Under the pieces are notes generated by a model. That model saw only the letters and a program-made list of their open reading frames with translations, ran no database searches and had not been told where the DNA came from. The translations under genes and the position numbers were made by a program. A DNA stretch of 44,232 nt from Lampropedia puyangensis (GTDB taxonomy: Bacteria > Pseudomonadota > Gammaproteobacteria > Burkholderiales > Burkholderiaceae_C). The stretch spans positions 1-44,232 of the forward strand of contig NZ_STFG01000026.1 of NCBI RefSeq assembly GCF_004833285.1. Direction: 5' to 3'. Positions 41,966 to 44,232 of this stretch are shown in pieces; position 1 is the first letter of the stretch; the number at the start of each line of letters is the position of its first letter.

Positions 41966-44056
41966 ATGAGACGGTTTCCTGTGAGCAAAGTGTCGTGTGA
42001 GTTGTCAAAACCAGTTCTTCTGTGGATTCTTCGTGCCCTTGTGCACCTAGGGGCTCACAAAGAAATCTGCACAAAGCACGGTATTAGTCATGATGAGATG
42101 GCCATAGCCATCGGTCTGGAAAAATGGGTCGACCGAGATGACGACTACAGTCAAGCAGCCGCCATTGCGGATCTCAAAAAACTCTTAAAGCAAACCAGCA
42201 ATAGCGCTATAAATGAAACGGACTTCCCAGCCATATTGAATGCCAACGTTCAAAAACTGGCCAGTATTACTGGCTTGGGTAATGTGGATTGTCTTGTCTT
42301 GAAGTTTGTCATTTGGTCCAAGAGCGAGCCATTGCTCGAGTCTGCGCTCGATTGGCTTGGCGACATCACATCCTTGCGACTTATCCATGCGTTATCCATT
42401 GTTTTAGATATTTCTATTGAAGAGCTACGCTCCACCATCCAACCGGATGCTGCTTTGATTCGATCGGGTCTGATTCGAATCGACAGACATGGCATTGATA
42501 ACTTCAGTAGAAAACTACGCTTAATTTCAGACCGGTTTGCAGATGCGATGCTGTCATTTGACAGCGACCCGATAGACCTGCTCAAAGATTGCGTAGAGAG
42601 AAGTGCTCCTCCCACCCTCAGCATCAACCACTACACACACATTGAAAAACATACTCAGCTTCTACTGCCTTACCTCAAGCACAGTGTGCAGCACGCCCGA
42701 AAGGGGGTGAACATTCTGATTCATGGCAAGCCTGGTACGGGAAAAACAGAGCTCACCAGAGTGTTGGGGCAAACGTTGAACTGCCATGTGTTTGACGTCA
42801 GCAGTCAGCGTGCAAATGACGCAGACGTGGTGCCTATTGATGCCAATGAACGCCTTGCGGCTTTGCGTATGGCGCAGTCTTTAGCTGCTCACCAACGGGC
42901 ATTGATTGTTTTTGACGAGGTGGAGGATGTATTTAACGATGGCGGCATGCTTTTCGGAACGAAAAGTACCGCACAAACGCACAAGGGATGGATTAACCGC
43001 GCCCTTGAAGAAAACCCCATCCCTACCTTATGGTTGTCCAACGCGATAGAGGGAATGGATCCTGCCTTCATACGTCGCTTCGATATGGTGATCGAAGTCC
43101 CCATGCTCAATCTCGTCCAACGTACTGATCTCTTAAATGAGAAGTGCGGTGACTTGCTGAATCCAGCGCAACTGAAGACTTTGGCCAAAGTGGATTACCT
43201 TGCTCCGGCCATCGTTGCCAAAACAGCTTCTGTCATTCGCTGCATACAAGAAGAAAATCAAGAGACGAATCCCCCGTCAGCGAATACCTTCAACTTTCTG
43301 GTTAACAACACTCTGCGTGCCCAGGGTCATCGCCCAATTCATGCCAACACCACACTGCCAGAGGTGTATGCGACCGAGTCTGTCAATGCCAATCATGACC
43401 TGGAAAAACTTGCCTCAGGCCTTGCGAATCAACCTTCTGCTCGGATTTGTCTCTACGGACCTCCCGGAACTGGAAAAACCGCTTATGGGCATTGGTTGGC
43501 ACAGCAACTGGGAATGCCGCTACACCTCAAAAAAGCCTCTGATTTAATGTCCATGTGGGTAGGGGGAAATGAAAAAAACATAGCCCAAGCCTTTCAGGCA
43601 GCAGAAGCAGAAGGTGCATTGCTCTTAATTGATGAAGTCGATAGTTTTCTGCGCGAGCGAGAAAACGGCACCCGCAGTTGGGAGCAAACCATGGTCAATG
43701 AAATGCTGGTGCAAATGGAAAATTTTCAAGGCCTGTTTATGGCTTCAACCAATTTAATGCATGGCTTAGATTCGGCTTCCTTGCGACGCTTTGATCTCAA
43801 AATTCAGTTCAATTACCTCAAGCCACAACAAGCCATTGCACTGCTTGAGAAATACTGCCTGCAATTGCACTTAGGCGTATGCCATACATCGCAATCAAAA
43901 CGCTTGGAAAAACTCACCTCTTTAACCCCTGGTGACTTTGCACTGATCGCGCGTCAACATCGATTCCACCCCTTGTTATCTGCAGAGGACTTTGTGATTG
44001 CCTTGAAAGCTGAGTCTGCCCTAAAAAAGCAGCCAAACTCCATTGGTTTTGTCTGA
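41966..44056 (+). CDS. Tandem AAA+ ATPase
   Basis: 696 residues from the ATG at 41966, with AAGAGG upstream (a TTG directly before it is in frame). About 240 helical residues precede two AAA domains. The first has GKPGTGKTE (about 254-262), IVFDEVED (about 313-320) and RRFDM. The second has GPPGTGKTA (about 498-506), LLIDEVDS (about 553-560), NLMHGLDSASLRRFD. Both thus carry Walker A, Walker B and arginine-finger-like residues. The second is close to the FtsH/Cdc48 type, where hexamers remodel proteins. No partner protease is visible. An operator-like repeat lies just upstream, so it probably belongs to the WYL-controlled set. Nothing else of the family is fixed. Confidence 0.88.
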   Translation: MRRFPVSKVSCELSKPVLLWILRALVHLGAHKEICTKHGISHDEMAIAIGLEKWVDRDDDYSQAAAIADLKKLLKQTSNSAINETDFPAILNANVQKLASITGLGNVDCLVLKFVIWSKSEPLLESALDWLGDITSLRLIHALSIVLDISIEELRSTIQPDAALIRSGLIRIDRHGIDNFSRKLRLISDRFADAMLSFDSDPIDLLKDCVERSAPPTLSINHYTHIEKHTQLLLPYLKHSVQHARKGVNILIHGKPGTGKTELTRVLGQTLNCHVFDVSSQRANDADVVPIDANERLAALRMAQSLAAHQRALIVFDEVEDVFNDGGMLFGTKSTAQTHKGWINRALEENPIPTLWLSNAIEGMDPAFIRRFDMVIEVPMLNLVQRTDLLNEKCGDLLNPAQLKTLAKVDYLAPAIVAKTASVIRCIQEENQETNPPSANTFNFLVNNTLRAQGHRPIHANTTLPEVYATESVNANHDLEKLASGLANQPSARICLYGPPGTGKTAYGHWLAQQLGMPLHLKKASDLMSMWVGGNEKNIAQAFQAAEAEGALLLIDEVDSFLRERENGTRSWEQTMVNEMLVQMENFQGLFMASTNLMHGLDSASLRRFDLKIQFNYLKPQQAIALLEKYCLQLHLGVCHTSQSKRLEKLTSLTPGDFALIARQHRFHPLLSAEDFVIALKAESALKKQPNSIGFV

Positions 44057-44060
44057 AGAA

Positions 44061-44168
44061 ATGAACGGCAAGAACTACCCCAACGCTCAAACTTCCATTA
44101 ATAATCCACAGCCAACTGTGGTGGCTGACATTAGCGCTACCCGCATTTCTTCGCGCTTAACCAATTGA
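44061..44168 (+). CDS. Possible 35-aa small protein
   Basis: ATG 4 bp after the AAA stop, with GAAGAA directly before it; it encodes a polar peptide ending RISSRLTN. Nothing identifies it and it may be chance. It contains a CCACAG/CTGTGG hairpin (44106-44121). Low confidence. Confidence 0.2.
   Translation: MNGKNYPNAQTSINNPQPTVVADISATRISSRLTN
44106..44121. terminator. Short hairpin downstream of AAA gene
   Basis: CCACAG, CCAA loop, CTGTGG. No T-run follows, so it may not be a true terminator. Confidence 0.3.
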
Positions 44169-44232
44169 CGTCATCCTGGTGATTCCTAATAACTTGGATT
44201 AGCGTCTGACCAGAGGTTCTTCTTGGGATGCA

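Noticed and set aside
1-44232. tRNA, rRNA or CRISPR array
   Set aside because: Reading both strands, no cloverleaf with a GTTCGA-type arm, no rRNA signature and no regularly spaced short repeats were seen.

Overview
The window looks like an accessory region of a betaproteobacterium, probably Burkholderiales. The main reason is a giant surface protein ending in a choice-of-anchor-U-like domain plus an IPTL-CTERM-like tail, an arrangement typical of that group. The integrase, AlpA regulators and YagK/Gp2-like proteins fit a proteobacterial integrative element. GC looks moderate by eye, with a clearly AT-rich patch at about 13.7-16.1 kb. I saw no rRNA, tRNA or CRISPR array.

Layout. (1) 1-8.5 kb, minus strand: a tight operon read right to left. 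It encodes an 1834-aa Ig-repeat surface protein, a secreted tandem rhodanese-like protein without active-site cysteines, and a second secreted repeat protein that runs off the left edge. (2) 8.9-18.9 kb: an integrative element. It has a UvrD-like helicase, a Rep-like protein, a 111-bp IS903-type MITE, two AlpA-type regulators, a P4-type integrase, an AT-rich orphan, and three tandem Gp2/YagK-type proteins of which only the first keeps HUH-nuclease residues. (3) 19-30.2 kb: a defence operon with a small unknown protein, a SNF2 helicase, an AIPR protein, type III Mod and Res, a double zinc-finger protein and a DUF6933-like protein. (4) 30.2-32.4 kb, minus strand: a duplicated zinc-ribbon protein, an unknown protein and a YqiA-like esterase. 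(5) 32.4-44 kb: a second, unfamiliar set. It comprises a translationally coupled operon (unknown protein, TDP1-like PLD nuclease, SF2 helicase), an intact Sir2 followed by a degenerate Sir2 with a FtsK-gamma-like N-terminus, a divergent WYL regulator and a tandem AAA ATPase.

How the genes may work together. In region 5 a near-palindrome, CGAC-N7-GTCG with extended similarity, lies in the Sir2/WYL intergenic region and just before the AAA ATPase. A related copy lies in the esterase/PLD-operon intergenic region. I read this as one WYL-controlled regulon with nuclease, helicase, NAD-consuming and ATPase parts, and I consider it the strongest candidate for an undescribed (anti-phage) system. In region 3 the type III restriction-modification pair has acquired a SNF2 helicase and an AIPR protein in the same operon. 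All functional roles are inferred from motifs and context; no searches were run.
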